A stretch of DNA of 64,000 bases from Pseudarthrobacter sp. NS4 (lineage in GTDB: Bacteria; Actinomycetota; Actinomycetes; Actinomycetales; Micrococcaceae): assembly GCF_024758005.1 (NCBI RefSeq), contig NZ_CP103288.1:3968001-4032000 (forward strand). Reading direction: 5' to 3'. The translations under genes and the position numbers were made by a program. Below the pieces are notes generated by a model. That model did not search any database. It worked only from the letters and a program-made list of their open reading frames with translations, and had not been told where the DNA came from. Below, one piece after another: positions 20,795-32,198 of this stretch. How positions within the stretch are numbered: the stretch's first letter is position 1; each line of letters starts with the position of its first letter.

Positions 20795-20858
20795 TCGCTC
20801 TTTAAGCAACGGCTATCGCTATACGCAACAGAGTTGTCGAGCGCACCCCTCCTGTCAA
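20795..20858 (-). promoter_or_regulatory. Promoter and GTTGC-N5-GCGA boxes of the Rieske oxygenase gene
   Basis: On the minus strand TTGACA (20858-20853) is followed after exactly 23 bases by GTTGCGTATAGCGA (20829-20816) and then a looser copy, GTTGC-N7-GCGA (20810-20795). The same -35-to-box distance occurs at the divergent ferredoxin promoter. The boxes cover the -10 and start region, so the bound factor should block or reposition RNA polymerase. Confidence 0.5.
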
Positions 20859-20905
20859 GGAGGCAGAAATAGAGGCCAAAGGGCCTGCAATATACGAAAA
20901 ACCCC

Positions 20906-20967
20906 TTGACATCCAGTGTGGGCTGGGTCACCGTGTTGCATATGGCGACGAGTGTTGCTCATAGCGA
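20906..20967 (+). promoter_or_regulatory. Promoter and GTTGC-N5-GCGA boxes of the ferredoxin-dmg operon
   Basis: TTGACA (20906-20911) is followed after 23 bases by two boxes 19 bp apart, GTTGCATATGGCGA (20935-20948) and GTTGCTCATAGCGA (20954-20967). No good -10 sits at 17 bases, so an activator or an unusual -10 inside the first box (CATATG) is likely. Confidence 0.5.
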
Positions 20968-21022
20968 GTTTCACGGGCCGTCGACAGATGCACGCTCTGC
21001 CAAAGGAAAAAGAGGTACCCCC

Positions 21023-21379
21023 ATGCACAAGGCATGCCCGCTCAGCGAACTTGCACCCGGTGAGGCACTGCGGCTCAACACGTCGCCGCCCATCGCCGTG
21101 TTCCACACGGAGGAGGGCGAGCTCTTCGCCCTCGATGACACCTGCACCCACCAGGACGCTTCGCTTGCCGACGGCTGGGTGGAGGACTGCTGGGTGGAGT
21201 GCCCCCTGCATGCCTCCAGGTTCAACCTGAAGGACGGAAGCGTGGACGCCCCGCCGGCCAAGCTGCCGGTCCGCTCCCACGAAGTGTCCGTCATCGACGG
21301 CGTCATCATGGTCAAAGAGTCCGCCGATGCCCCCAACCTGCCGCCCGGCCTGACGGTGGACGGACACATTTCCCAGTAG
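21023..21379 (+). CDS. Rieske-type [2Fe-2S] ferredoxin
   Basis: A 118-residue soluble Rieske ferredoxin with ligands in CTHQDASL and CPLHASRF. ATG 21023 has an AAAGGAAAAAGAGG region upstream and gives the usual length; the longer frame from 20906 would begin inside the promoter. It probably carries electrons to the divergently encoded Rieske oxygenase, as in biphenyl- or phenylpropionate-type systems, and is followed after 57 bases by the dimethylglycine oxidase gene. Confidence 0.88.
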   Translation: MHKACPLSELAPGEALRLNTSPPIAVFHTEEGELFALDDTCTHQDASLADGWVEDCWVECPLHASRFNLKDGSVDAPPAKLPVRSHEVSVIDGVIMVKESADAPNLPPGLTVDGHISQ

Positions 21380-23944
<2,565 letters not shown>

Positions 23945-23956
23945 CTCCTTTCTGAG

Positions 23957-24015
23957 CTGCTCCCCGGAAGTTGGACTGAGAGATTCAGTTCCGACTCCCG
24001 GGGAGCAGTTTTTTT
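23957..24015 (+). terminator. Terminator after dmg
   Basis: 11-bp stem CTGCTCCCCGG (23957-23967) / CCGGGGAGCAG (23998-24008) followed by seven T residues (24009-24015). Confidence 0.88.
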
Positions 24016-24060
24016 GCGTGCGCGCAGTTCGTTATCCGAGGATCAAAGCGGGGCCGCGCT

Positions 24061-24290
24061 GTGGGCGACGCTACAAGCAATTCTTCAGCCACCCCCAGGA
24101 AGGACTTATTCCACCACGTCCGATTCATCAGTGCCGCCGCACTGCCGGCGCAGCTGACCGGATACATTCACGGGTACACCACCGAAAGAATCCCAGCAAA
24201 GCAAGAGGGCCTGAGCCCGGTGCAATACCGTGCTCAGGCCCTCGCAGCCCCGGCCTGTTCAGCCAGTCAAACTTGGGGCCCGCTTCACTT
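24061..24290 (+). pseudogene. IS3-family transposase (OrfB) C-terminal remnant
   Basis: The frame reads KDLFHHVRFISAAAL, then GYIHGYTTERIPAKQEGL and SPVQYRAQALA. The last peptide is the signature end of IS3-family integrase-type transposases (usual form YIxWYNxxRI...GLSPVxYRxQ). Only about the last 60 residues remain, with the WYN changed to GYT, no catalytic DDE region and no second IS end. The following CAGTCAAACTTGGGGCC may be part of the right inverted repeat. The remnant sits exactly between the dmg terminator and the end of the formate dehydrogenase gene, marking an old junction. I see nothing else in the 24016-24313 gap. Confidence 0.7.
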
Positions 24291-24313
24291 CGGAGGCGGG
24301 TCCCTTTCGCGTC

Positions 24314-26668
24314 CTAGACCACTGTGGCGGCCTCGAGCGAGGCCGATGCGGTGGCCTCTGCTGATTCGCCCTTGTGCGGCTCGAAGCGGACGAACATGGC
24401 TTTGAAGCCTGGGGTGTTGGATTCGCGGGCGACGTTTTCCTTGTGGACCAGGGCGTTCGCTTCGGGGAAGTACGCCGCGGCGCAGCCCTTTGCGGTGGGG
24501 TAGGCCACCAGGCGGAACTTTTCGGCGTGGCGGTCAATGCCCTGGAAGGTGCTCACCACGTCCACGAGGTCACGGTCGTTGTACCCCAGCTCGGCGAGGT
24601 CTTCGGGGTGGATCAGGATGACCCTGCGGCCGCCGGAGATGCCCCGGTAGCGGTCGTCCAGGCCGTAGTACGTGGTGTTGTACTGGTCGTGGCTGCGGAT
24701 GGTCTGCAGCACCAGGTGCCCGTCCGGCGGGGTGAGGTATTCGAGCGGGCTGACGGTGAAGCGGCCGCGGCCGATGTCCGTGGCGAACGAGCGGGTATCG
24801 CGGGGCGGGTTGGGCAGCACGAACCCGTTCTTGGTCCGGACGCGGGCGTTGAAGTCCTCAAACCCGGGCAGGACGCGTTCGATGTGGTCGCGGATCACGT
24901 CGTAGTCCTCGGCCATGGCCTTCCAGTCCACGGAGTGGTCCGGGCCGAAGGTCGCCTCGGCCATCCGGGCCACGATGACGGGCTCGGCGAGCAGGTGCTC
25001 GGAGACCGGGGTCAGCCGGCCCTGGGTGGAGTGGACCACGGACATGGAGTCTTCCACGGACAGGAACTGGGCTCCCTTGGGGTGCTTGTCGTCCTTGTCC
25101 GTCCGGCCCAGGGTGGGCAGGATCAACGAGGTGCGGCCGTGCACAATGTGGGAGCGGTTGGGCTTGGTGGAGATGTGCACGGTCAGGCCGATCCGCTGCA
25201 TCCCTGCCTCCAGCATCTCCGTGTCGGAGCAGGCCAGCGAGAAGTTGCCGCCCATCGAGACGAAGACGTCCACCTCGTTGCGTTCGAACGCCTCCATCGA
25301 CTCCACCGCGTCGTAGCCGTGGTGCCGCGGGGAGGCGATGCCGAACTCCTTGTCGAGGGACTCAAGGAGCCATTCCTTCGGCTTTTCCCAGATACCCATG
25401 GTCCGGTCGCCCTGGACGTTGGAGTGCCCGCGCACCGGGCAGGCCCCGGCGCCGGTCTTGCCGAAGTTGCCCTGCAGCAGCAGGACGTTGACCATTTCCT
25501 TGATGGTGTCCACCGAGTGCGGCTGCTGGGTCACGCCCAGGGCCCAGCAGAAGATCGTGGCCTTGGACCGGATCAGCATCCCGGCCACGGTCTCGATCTG
25601 TTCCCGGGACAGCCCGGTGGCTTTCTCGGTCTCGTCCCAGTCCAGGTCCTTGCGGGCCTGCCGGTAGGCCTCGAACCCATCGGTCTGGGCGTTGATGAAG
25701 GAATGGTCGACGACGGTCCCCGGGTTCCGCTCCTCCTCTGCCAGCAGCAGGTGGCCCAGCGCCTGGAACAGGGCCAGGTCCCCGCCGACCTTGATCTGCA
25801 GGTATTCATCGGCCAGCGGCGTGCCGCCGCCCACCACACCGGAGACCGTCTGCGGGTCCTTGAAGTTGAACAGGCCGGCCTCGGGCAACGGGTTGACCGC
25901 CACCACCTTGCCGCCCTTGTCCTTGCATTCCTTCAGCGCGGAGAGCATGCGGGGATGGTTCGTGCCGGGGTTCTGTCCCACCACGAAGATCAGCTCGGAA
26001 TCGTGGATGTCATCCAGGGACACCGTGCCCTTGCCGATCCCGATCGTCGGGTTCAGGGCCGAGCCCGAGGACTCGTGGCACATGTTGGAACAGTCCGGCA
26101 GGTTGTTCGTGCCCAGGGCCCGGGCGAACAGCTGGTACATAAACGCCGTCTCGTTCGCGGTGCGCCCGGAGGTGTAGAACACGCACCGGTCCGGCGTGGA
26201 AGCACGCACATGCTCACCGATCAGCTCGAACGCGTCAGCCCAGGAAATCGGCGAATAGTGCGTCTCCCCCTCCCGGATCACCACAGGTTCACTGAGCCGG
26301 CCCTGGTTCCCCAGCCAGTACTCCGTCTTCGTCGAAAGCTCCGCGATGGAGTGCTTGGCCCAGAACTCTGCCCCGACGGTGCGGAGGGTGTTTTCCTCGG
26401 CCACCGCTTTGGCACCGTTCTCGCAGAACTCGGCGGCCTTGCGTTTCTTGTCTGTTTCCGGCCAGGCGCAGCCCGGGCAGTCGAACCCGCCGCGCTGGTT
26501 CAACCGCAGCAGCGACTGGGCCGTGCGGGTCACACCGGCCTGGGCCACCGCGCGTTCCAGGGCAACCATGACGGCCTTGACCCCGGCCGCCTCGGTCTTG
26601 GGCTTATGGACGGAGAGATCGTCCTCGTTGATGTCCGCGACGGGTGCGGGCTGCTTACCGAACTTCAT
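24314..26668 (-). CDS. FdhF/YdeP-family molybdopterin oxidoreductase, probable formate dehydrogenase
   Basis: A 784-residue bis-MGD enzyme. The N-terminal GGFDCPGCAWPE provides a CxxC (C64, C67) instead of the four-Cys cluster of classical FdhF, typical of the YdeP branch. C197-H198 in SNMCHESSG align with the Sec/Cys-His pair of formate dehydrogenases. Central GQNPGTNHPRML and VRGHSNVQGDRTMG segments are cofactor-binding regions. It follows the mycothiol-dependent formaldehyde oxidation genes on the same strand, which supports formate as substrate, although YdeP itself is linked to acid resistance. Needs molybdate; modABC lies at 41-44 kb. Electron acceptor unknown. Confidence 0.82.
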   Translation of the reverse strand: MKFGKQPAPVADINEDDLSVHKPKTEAAGVKAVMVALERAVAQAGVTRTAQSLLRLNQRGGFDCPGCAWPETDKKRKAAEFCENGAKAVAEENTLRTVGAEFWAKHSIAELSTKTEYWLGNQGRLSEPVVIREGETHYSPISWADAFELIGEHVRASTPDRCVFYTSGRTANETAFMYQLFARALGTNNLPDCSNMCHESSGSALNPTIGIGKGTVSLDDIHDSELIFVVGQNPGTNHPRMLSALKECKDKGGKVVAVNPLPEAGLFNFKDPQTVSGVVGGGTPLADEYLQIKVGGDLALFQALGHLLLAEEERNPGTVVDHSFINAQTDGFEAYRQARKDLDWDETEKATGLSREQIETVAGMLIRSKATIFCWALGVTQQPHSVDTIKEMVNVLLLQGNFGKTGAGACPVRGHSNVQGDRTMGIWEKPKEWLLESLDKEFGIASPRHHGYDAVESMEAFERNEVDVFVSMGGNFSLACSDTEMLEAGMQRIGLTVHISTKPNRSHIVHGRTSLILPTLGRTDKDDKHPKGAQFLSVEDSMSVVHSTQGRLTPVSEHLLAEPVIVARMAEATFGPDHSVDWKAMAEDYDVIRDHIERVLPGFEDFNARVRTKNGFVLPNPPRDTRSFATDIGRGRFTVSPLEYLTPPDGHLVLQTIRSHDQYNTTYYGLDDRYRGISGGRRVILIHPEDLAELGYNDRDLVDVVSTFQGIDRHAEKFRLVAYPTAKGCAAAYFPEANALVHKENVARESNTPGFKAMFVRFEPHKGESAEATASASLEAATVV

Positions 26669-26702
26669 TGTTCCAACTTTCTTACCGGCATACGTCCTGC
26701 GT

Positions 26703-26750
26703 GTGCTGTTGCCTGCTTGTGCTGTTGCCTGCTGGCGCTGTTACTTGCTG
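26703..26750. repeat. Three tandem 16-bp repeats upstream of the formate dehydrogenase gene
   Basis: GTGCTGTTGCCTGCTT, GTGCTGTTGCCTGCTG and GCGCTGTTACTTGCTG follow one another without gaps, 34 bases before the start codon of the formate dehydrogenase gene on the minus strand. Copy-number change could tune leader length, or the units may be protein-binding sites. Confidence 0.75.
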
Positions 26751-26766
26751 GTTTGAGCGCCACTAA

Positions 26767-26792
26767 GGCGCGCCGGGCATTCCCGGCGCGCC
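26767..26792. terminator. GC-rich hairpin between the MBL and formate dehydrogenase genes
   Basis: Perfect 11-bp stem GGCGCGCCGGG/CCCGGCGCGCC with a 4-base loop, no T-run. It probably lowers or shapes read-through from the MBL gene into the formate dehydrogenase gene rather than ending transcription fully. Confidence 0.5.
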
Positions 26793-26822
26793 TCACTGGC
26801 ACACTCCTGTTGAATTTGCTGG

Positions 26823-27443
26823 CTACTCCGAAACCTTCGCCAGTGTTTCCCGCTCGGCCCCGATGGTGGTGCTGTCACCGTGCCCGGTGCGGACCACAGT
26901 CTCCGCCGGCAGCGTCAGGAGCCGTTCCCGGATCGAGGCCAGGATGGTCGGGTAGTCACTGTAGGAGCGGCCCGTTGCGCCGGGGCCGCCGTTGAACAGC
27001 GTGTCACCGGTGAAGACCGTTCCTTCGCTTTCGAGGTAGAAGCAGGTGGACCCCGGGGAGTGACCGGGCGTGTGGATGGCCCGCAGGACAGCCCCTCCCA
27101 CCTCGAACACATCACCGTCGCCGTGCTCCCGGTCCGGCTTCGTGTCCGGGTAGACCTGCTCCCACAGGACCAAATCCTCGGGGTTCAGCCAGATCGGGGC
27201 GCCCACGGCGTCCGCGAGCTCACGTGCCGCATCGATATGGTCGTTGTGCGCGTGGGTGAGGAGGATGGCTTTGACCTTCCGGCCGCGCACCTGGTTGATG
27301 ATCGCCGCGGCGTCGTGCGGCGAGTCAATGATGACGCATTCCTCGTCGTTGCCCACGATCCAGACGTTGTTGTCCACATCCCAGGTGCCGCCATCGAGCG
27401 AGAACGTGCCCGAGGTGACCAGGTTTTCAATCTTGACGCTCAT
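26823..27443 (-). CDS. MBL-fold hydrolase linked to mycothiol formaldehyde oxidation
   Basis: A 206-residue glyoxalase-II-like metallo-hydrolase with the zinc motif THAHNDHID, a later HTPGHSPGS, the bridging Asp in FTGDTLF and a final His in RTGHGDST. It overlaps the 3' end of the mycothiol-dependent dehydrogenase by four bases (ATGA). In actinobacteria this neighbour is commonly found with MscR and is thought to hydrolyse the S-formyl-mycothiol product to formate and mycothiol; that role is inferred from the operon, not from the sequence alone. Confidence 0.88.
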   Translation of the reverse strand: MSVKIENLVTSGTFSLDGGTWDVDNNVWIVGNDEECVIIDSPHDAAAIINQVRGRKVKAILLTHAHNDHIDAARELADAVGAPIWLNPEDLVLWEQVYPDTKPDREHGDGDVFEVGGAVLRAIHTPGHSPGSTCFYLESEGTVFTGDTLFNGGPGATGRSYSDYPTILASIRERLLTLPAETVVRTGHGDSTTIGAERETLAKVSE

Positions 27444-28546
27444 GCCGAAGCTCCCGTCTGCTCAATTTCGACGACGGAGCGGAGGACCTTGCCTTCGTGC
27501 ATCTTGTCGAAGGCCTCCTCCACCTGGTCGATGGTGATCCGTTCAGAGACGAAGGCGTCCAGGTCCAGGTTGCCTTGCTTGTAGTGCTCCACCAGCATGG
27601 GGAAGTCGCGGGAGGGCAGGCAGTCGCCGTACCAGGAGGACTTCAGGGACCCGCCGCGGCCGAAGACGTCCAGCAGCGGCAGTTCCAGCTTCATCTCCGG
27701 GGTCGGTACGCCCACCAGCACCACACGGCCGGCGAGGTCGCGGGCGTAGAACGCCTGCTTGTATGTTTCGGGACGGCCGACGGCGTCAATCACCACGTCC
27801 GCCCCGTTGCCGCCAGTGAGGGCACGGATGGCTTCCACGGCGTCTTCCTGCCGGGAGTTCACCCCGTGGGTGGCGCCCAGGGACTTGGCCATCTCAATCT
27901 TGTTCTCGTCGATGTCAACGGCGATGATCGTGGTGGCACCGGCCAGCTTCGCGCCGGCAATCGCGGCGATGCCAACGCCGCCGCAACCGATCACGGCCAC
28001 GGACTCGCCACGCTTGACTTCACCGGTGTTGATCGCGGCACCAATGCCGGCCATCACACCACAGCCCAGCAGGCCCACGGCGGCAGCATCAGCCTCGGGA
28101 TCAACCTTGGTGCACTGTCCGGCCGCTACCAGCGTCTTCTCGGCGAACGCGCCGATACCCAGCGCGGGCGAGAGCTCCGTGCCATCTTCAAGGGTCATCT
28201 TCTGGGTGGCGTTGGCAGTGTTGAAGCAGTACTGCGACTGGCCCTTGGCGCACGCACGGCACTGGCCGCACACCGCACGCCAGTTCAGGATCACCCGGTC
28301 ACCCGGAGCTACAGAAGTGACGTCCGGGCCCACCGCGCTGACCACGCCGGTAGCCTCATGGCCCAGCAGGTACGGAAACTCATCACCAATACCGCCCAGC
28401 TTATAGTGCAGGTCCGTGTGGCAGACACCGCAGGTAAGGATATCCACCAGCGCCTCCCCGGGACCCGGATCCGGCACCAGGATGGTCTCCAGCGACACCG
28501 GGGCATTCTTCTCCCTGGCAACGACTGCTTGAACTTTATGGACCAT
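27440..28546 (-). CDS. mscR: S-(hydroxymethyl)mycothiol dehydrogenase
   Basis: A 368-residue zinc-dependent class III-type alcohol dehydrogenase oxidising the adduct of formaldehyde and mycothiol with NAD+ (EC 1.1.1.306). Catalytic zinc ligands begin at [10 protein letters not shown] and GHEATG; the structural-zinc loop is [15 protein letters not shown]; the nucleotide site is [12 protein letters not shown]. Mycothiol is the thiol of Actinobacteria, matching the rest of the window. It heads an operon with the MBL hydrolase and probably the formate dehydrogenase, consuming formaldehyde released by demethylation of glycine betaine and dimethylglycine. Confidence 0.93.
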   Translation of the reverse strand: MVHKVQAVVAREKNAPVSLETILVPDPGPGEALVDILTCGVCHTDLHYKLGGIGDEFPYLLGHEATGVVSAVGPDVTSVAPGDRVILNWRAVCGQCRACAKGQSQYCFNTANATQKMTLEDGTELSPALGIGAFAEKTLVAAGQCTKVDPEADAAAVGLLGCGVMAGIGAAINTGEVKRGESVAVIGCGGVGIAAIAGAKLAGATTIIAVDIDENKIEMAKSLGATHGVNSRQEDAVEAIRALTGGNGADVVIDAVGRPETYKQAFYARDLAGRVVLVGVPTPEMKLELPLLDVFGRGGSLKSSWYGDCLPSRDFPMLVEHYKQGNLDLDAFVSERITIDQVEEAFDKMHEGKVLRSVVEIEQTGASA

Positions 28547-28716
28547 TTCTTGTGTTCCTTTCCTGGATCCGGCCGGATCCGTGAGTCGGCACCAGGTGCC
28601 AATCTAGCTGACGCACTTGGGCTGGAAGTCGCCCCCGCCATGCTGCAACGCTCTCACGGGCAATGGATCAGCACCCCTGCCCAGCGTCGGCGAGCTTGCC
28701 ACAGAGCCTCAGCCAA

Positions 28717-28786
28717 TTGCGTAATACACAACAAGATGCACATAGCGCCTACTGGAAAATATGACAGTGGCCCCACTCCATGTCAA
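28717..28786 (-). promoter_or_regulatory. Promoter and palindromic operator of the mscR operon
   Basis: On the minus strand TTGACA (28786-28781), a 17-base spacer and CATATT (28763-28758) form a good promoter. Downstream, TTGTGTATTACGCAA (28731-28717) is a near-palindrome (TTGYGTA-N-TACRCAA) typical of GntR or TetR operators. The leader to the ATG is about 200 bases. Confidence 0.55.
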
Positions 28787-28858
28787 TAGAGCCGGGCTTG
28801 ATGACGGCGGCCTGCCCGCCGGGCGTCCTTGGCAAAAACCGGCAGTAGGCTGGATGGC

Positions 28859-29173
28859 ATGGCTTTTGAAGAACCCCCTGCCGAGCGGCGTGAAGTTACT
28901 GTCCGCCGGGCCCCCAAGTACGTGCCCTTCCTGATCCTGGGCGCGCTGGTGGGCATTGTGGCCGCGGCTGTGGTGGCATACGGACTTCCCGGAAGCGCCA
29001 CTTTCGACGACGGCGCCGTTTTCGGGTTCTTCATGGTGATGTTCGCCGGCGGCGGCGCCGTCCTGGGAGCTGTGCTGGCCCTGGTCCTGGACCGCCGGAG
29101 CATTAAGCGGCAGCAGCGGGCAGTGGTGGAGTCCGTGCCTGATTCGGAGCCGGACACGGATCCCCAGACCTAG
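28859..29173 (+). CDS. Conserved small membrane protein before purF
   Basis: A 104-residue protein with two membrane helices (about residues 22-47 and 58-82) and charged termini; GALVGIVAAAVVAYG and GGGAVLGAVLALVLDRR are the cores. I do not recognise a function. The start is set by a leaderless promoter: TAGGCT (28846-28851) lies 7 bases before the ATG. Genes like it commonly stand beside purF in Micrococcaceae as I recall; the pairing may only reflect gene order. Confidence 0.7.
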   Translation: MAFEEPPAERREVTVRRAPKYVPFLILGALVGIVAAAVVAYGLPGSATFDDGAVFGFFMVMFAGGGAVLGAVLALVLDRRSIKRQQRAVVESVPDSEPDTDPQT

Positions 29174-29231
29174 TCCGGTCATAAACAGGGGGACGGAAAA
29201 GTCATACCCCATGTCGTGAGATAATCGACCA

Positions 29232-30902
29232 GTGGCACGCGGCGATGGAAAACTTTCCCATGATCTTCTCCCTGGCGAAAAAGGCCCTCAGGACGCTTGT
29301 GGCGTCTTCGGCGTCTGGGCACCAGGTGAGGAAGTAGCAAAACTTACCTATTACGGGCTGTATGCACTGCAGCACCGCGGTCAGGAGTCGGCTGGTATAG
29401 CCACCAGCGACGGCAAGCGGATCAACGTTTACAAGGACATGGGACTTGTCTCCCAGGTCTTCGACGAGACCACGCTGAACACCCTGACCGGGCACCTGGC
29501 CGTCGGCCACTGCCGTTATTCCACCACCGGTGCAAGCCATTGGGCCAACGCCCAGCCCACCCTCGGCGCCACCAGCACCGGCACCGTTGCCCTGGCGCAC
29601 AACGGCAACCTGACCAACACGGCTGAGCTGAACGCCATGATCCAGGAACGCAACGGCGGCCAGCTCACCGGCGAGATGAAGCAGGGCAACACTTCGGACA
29701 CCGCCCTGGTCACCGCCCTGCTGGAGGGCGAAGAGGGCAAGACCCTTGAACAGACCGCCACCGAACTGCTGCCCAAGATCAAGGGCGGCTTCTGCTTCGT
29801 TTTCATGGATGAAGGCACCCTTTACGCAGCCCGGGACACTTTCGGAATCCGCCCGCTGGTCCTCGGCCGCCTTGAGCGCGGCTGGGTGGTGGCCTCCGAG
29901 CAGTCCGCCCTTGCCACCGTGGGCGCCAGCTTCATCCGCGAGATCGAGCCGGGCGAGTTCATCGCCATCGACGAAGAGGGCGTCCGGTCCAAGCGCTTCG
30001 CCGAGCCGACGCCGGCCGGCTGCGTTTTCGAGTACGTCTACCTTGCCCGCCCGGACGCCGCCATCGCCGGCCGCTCAGTGTATGAATCCCGGGTGGAGAT
30101 GGGCCGCCAGCTGGCGCGCGAAAACACGCAGGCGGCAGACATTGTCATCCCCGTCCCGGAATCCGGCACCCCTGCCGCGGTGGGTTACGCCGAGGAATCA
30201 GGCATCCCGTTCGCCCACGGATTCGTCAAGAACTCCTATGTGGGCCGTACCTTCATCCAGCCCTCGCAGACCCTGCGCCAACTGGGTATCCGGCTCAAGC
30301 TCAACGCCCTCGAGTCGGTGATCCGCGGCAAGCGCGTGGTGGTGGTGGATGATTCGATCGTCCGCGGCAACACCCAGCGCGCCATTGTCCGGATGCTCCG
30401 CGAAGCCGGCGCTGCCGCCGTCCACGTCAAGATCTCCTCCCCGCCCGTGCAGTGGCCCTGCTTCTACGGCATCGACTTCGCCTCCCGGGCGGAACTCATC
30501 GCCAACGGCGCCACCATCGAGGAGATTTCACAGGCCATCGGTGCGGACTCGCTGGCCTACATCTCCGAGGACGGCATGATCGGCGCCACCATGCAGCCGC
30601 GGGAACGCCTCTGCACCGCCTGCTTCACCGGGAAGTACCCCATCGAGCTTCCGGGTTCGGACAAGCTGGGCAAGAACCTCCTGGAGCGGACGGACCTCGG
30701 TGGCCTGCAGCCTTCCCCCTCCGCGCTGCCAGGCCAGACCGCCGCCCTTGCCGTGGACCCCGAGGCGGATCCGGCAGAGAAGTCCGGCGCCACCGGATGC
30801 GACCCGGGACCTGACTCCGAGTTTGAAAACCTGCTGACTGACGCCGACCTCGTGCCAGACGTACATGCCGCCGCCGGCGCTGACAAGAAAGAGTCCGTAT
30901 GA
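29232..30902 (+). CDS. purF: Amidophosphoribosyltransferase
   Basis: A 556-residue enzyme making phosphoribosylamine from PRPP and glutamine, the committed step of purine synthesis. The N-terminal nucleophile is Cys in DACGVFGVW (about residue 23), so a propeptide is removed; the PRPP motif VVVVDDSIVRGNT and the Cys-rich CTACFTGKYP Fe-S ligands mark the Bacillus-type enzyme. Start is GTG with GATAAT 6 bases before it, suggesting a leaderless transcript. The stop overlaps purM by four bases. Confidence 0.96.
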   Translation: MARGDGKLSHDLLPGEKGPQDACGVFGVWAPGEEVAKLTYYGLYALQHRGQESAGIATSDGKRINVYKDMGLVSQVFDETTLNTLTGHLAVGHCRYSTTGASHWANAQPTLGATSTGTVALAHNGNLTNTAELNAMIQERNGGQLTGEMKQGNTSDTALVTALLEGEEGKTLEQTATELLPKIKGGFCFVFMDEGTLYAARDTFGIRPLVLGRLERGWVVASEQSALATVGASFIREIEPGEFIAIDEEGVRSKRFAEPTPAGCVFEYVYLARPDAAIAGRSVYESRVEMGRQLARENTQAADIVIPVPESGTPAAVGYAEESGIPFAHGFVKNSYVGRTFIQPSQTLRQLGIRLKLNALESVIRGKRVVVVDDSIVRGNTQRAIVRMLREAGAAAVHVKISSPPVQWPCFYGIDFASRAELIANGATIEEISQAIGADSLAYISEDGMIGATMQPRERLCTACFTGKYPIELPGSDKLGKNLLERTDLGGLQPSPSALPGQTAALAVDPEADPAEKSGATGCDPGPDSEFENLLTDADLVPDVHAAAGADKKESV

Positions 30903-32056
30903 CTTCCGCTAGCCCCGCCGCAGACAACGCCGGCATCACCTACGCCTCCGCAGGCGTCGATGTTGAAGCCGGCGACCGTGCCGTCGAGCTCATGAAGGGT
31001 GCCATCAAGGCAACCCACAACTCCTCGGTGATCGGCGGGGTGGGCGGCTTTGCCGGCCTCTACGACGTCTCGAAACTGCTGACGTACAAGAGGCCTCTGC
31101 TGGCCACCTCCACCGACGGCGTGGGCACAAAGGTTGCCATCGCGCAAGCCATGGACATCCACGACACCATCGGCTTCGACCTGGTGGGCATGGTGGTGGA
31201 CGACATCGTAGTGGTGGGCGCCGAGCCTCTGTACATGACCGACTACATCGCCTGCGGCAAGGTGGTGCCCGAGCGCATCGCTGACATCGTGCGCGGCATC
31301 GCAGCGGCCTGCTCCGTGGCCGGCACCGCACTGGTAGGCGGCGAGACCGCCGAGCACCCGGGCCTGCTGGGCGAGCACGAGTACGACGTCGCCGGTGCCG
31401 CCACCGGTGTCATCGAAGCCGACCACCTGCTGGGCCCGGAGCGCGTCCGTGCAGGCGACGTGGTGATCGGCATGGCCTCCTCCGGCCTGCACTCCAATGG
31501 CTACTCCCTGGTGCGCCGCGTCATCAACCACGCCGGCTGGGCCCTGGACCGCCAGGTCTCCGAACTCGGCCGCACCCTCGGCGAGGAACTCCTGGAGCCC
31601 ACCCGTGTTTACGCTGCCGACTGCCTGGACCTGGCGCGCACCTTCCCCGTCAGCGCATCTGCCGGCGGCGGCGCAGCCGTGCACGGTTTCAGCCACGTCA
31701 CCGGCGGCGGCCTGGCCGCCAACCTGGCGCGTGTCCTCCCGCAGGGCCTCGTCGCCACGGTGGACCGCGCCACCTGGGAACTGCCGGCCATCTTCAAACT
31801 GGTGTCCGAGCTGGGCAACGTCCCGCTGGCAGACCTGGAGCGGACGCTGAACCTTGGCGTGGGGATGGTCGCCATCGTTTCGCCGGAAGCTGCGGACGCC
31901 GCCGTCGCCCGCCTGAACGACCGCGGCCTGCCGTCCTGGGTCATGGGTACCGTCACCAAGGATTCGGACTCGATCCTGAAGTCCGGCCCGGACTACGTCC
32001 AGGGCGCCAAGGGCGTGGACGGCGGCGCAGTCCGCCTGGTCAACGCCTACGCCTAG
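30899..32056 (+). CDS. purM: Phosphoribosylformylglycinamidine cyclo-ligase (AIR synthetase)
   Basis: A 385-residue ATP-dependent enzyme closing the imidazole ring (EC 6.3.3.1). The TYASAGVDVEAGD start, STDGVGTKVAIA substrate loop, DLVGMVVDDIVV metal site and ALVGGETAEHPG segment are diagnostic. ATGA overlap with purF shows translational coupling. DUF3073, which I recall as a near neighbour of purM in relatives, is displaced to 36.7 kb by the region described below. Confidence 0.96.
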   Translation: MTSASPAADNAGITYASAGVDVEAGDRAVELMKGAIKATHNSSVIGGVGGFAGLYDVSKLLTYKRPLLATSTDGVGTKVAIAQAMDIHDTIGFDLVGMVVDDIVVVGAEPLYMTDYIACGKVVPERIADIVRGIAAACSVAGTALVGGETAEHPGLLGEHEYDVAGAATGVIEADHLLGPERVRAGDVVIGMASSGLHSNGYSLVRRVINHAGWALDRQVSELGRTLGEELLEPTRVYAADCLDLARTFPVSASAGGGAAVHGFSHVTGGGLAANLARVLPQGLVATVDRATWELPAIFKLVSELGNVPLADLERTLNLGVGMVAIVSPEAADAAVARLNDRGLPSWVMGTVTKDSDSILKSGPDYVQGAKGVDGGAVRLVNAYA

Positions 32057-32198
32057 CATTCCAACCGAGGCTCAGCAGCAGGGGAACCTGAAAAGTCACG
32101 CCTGCGAAAATGATGTCCCTTGCCTGCTCCTGCCCTGACGGTCGGGAACCTGTCACTCTCCGTTGGGGGCCAGCAGTGATTCACCCGGTGGCCGCCAC

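Noticed and set aside
24314..26668. Annotation as classical selenocysteine FdhF
   Set aside because: There is no in-frame TGA and the catalytic position carries Cys197; the N-terminal cluster is a CxxC of the YdeP branch.
26703..26750. CRISPR array
   Set aside because: Units are 16 bp, contiguous and without spacers; no cas genes.
24374..26995. 873-codon plus-strand frame opposite the formate dehydrogenase
   Set aside because: Shadow frame from GC-rich codons; crosses intergenic repeats.
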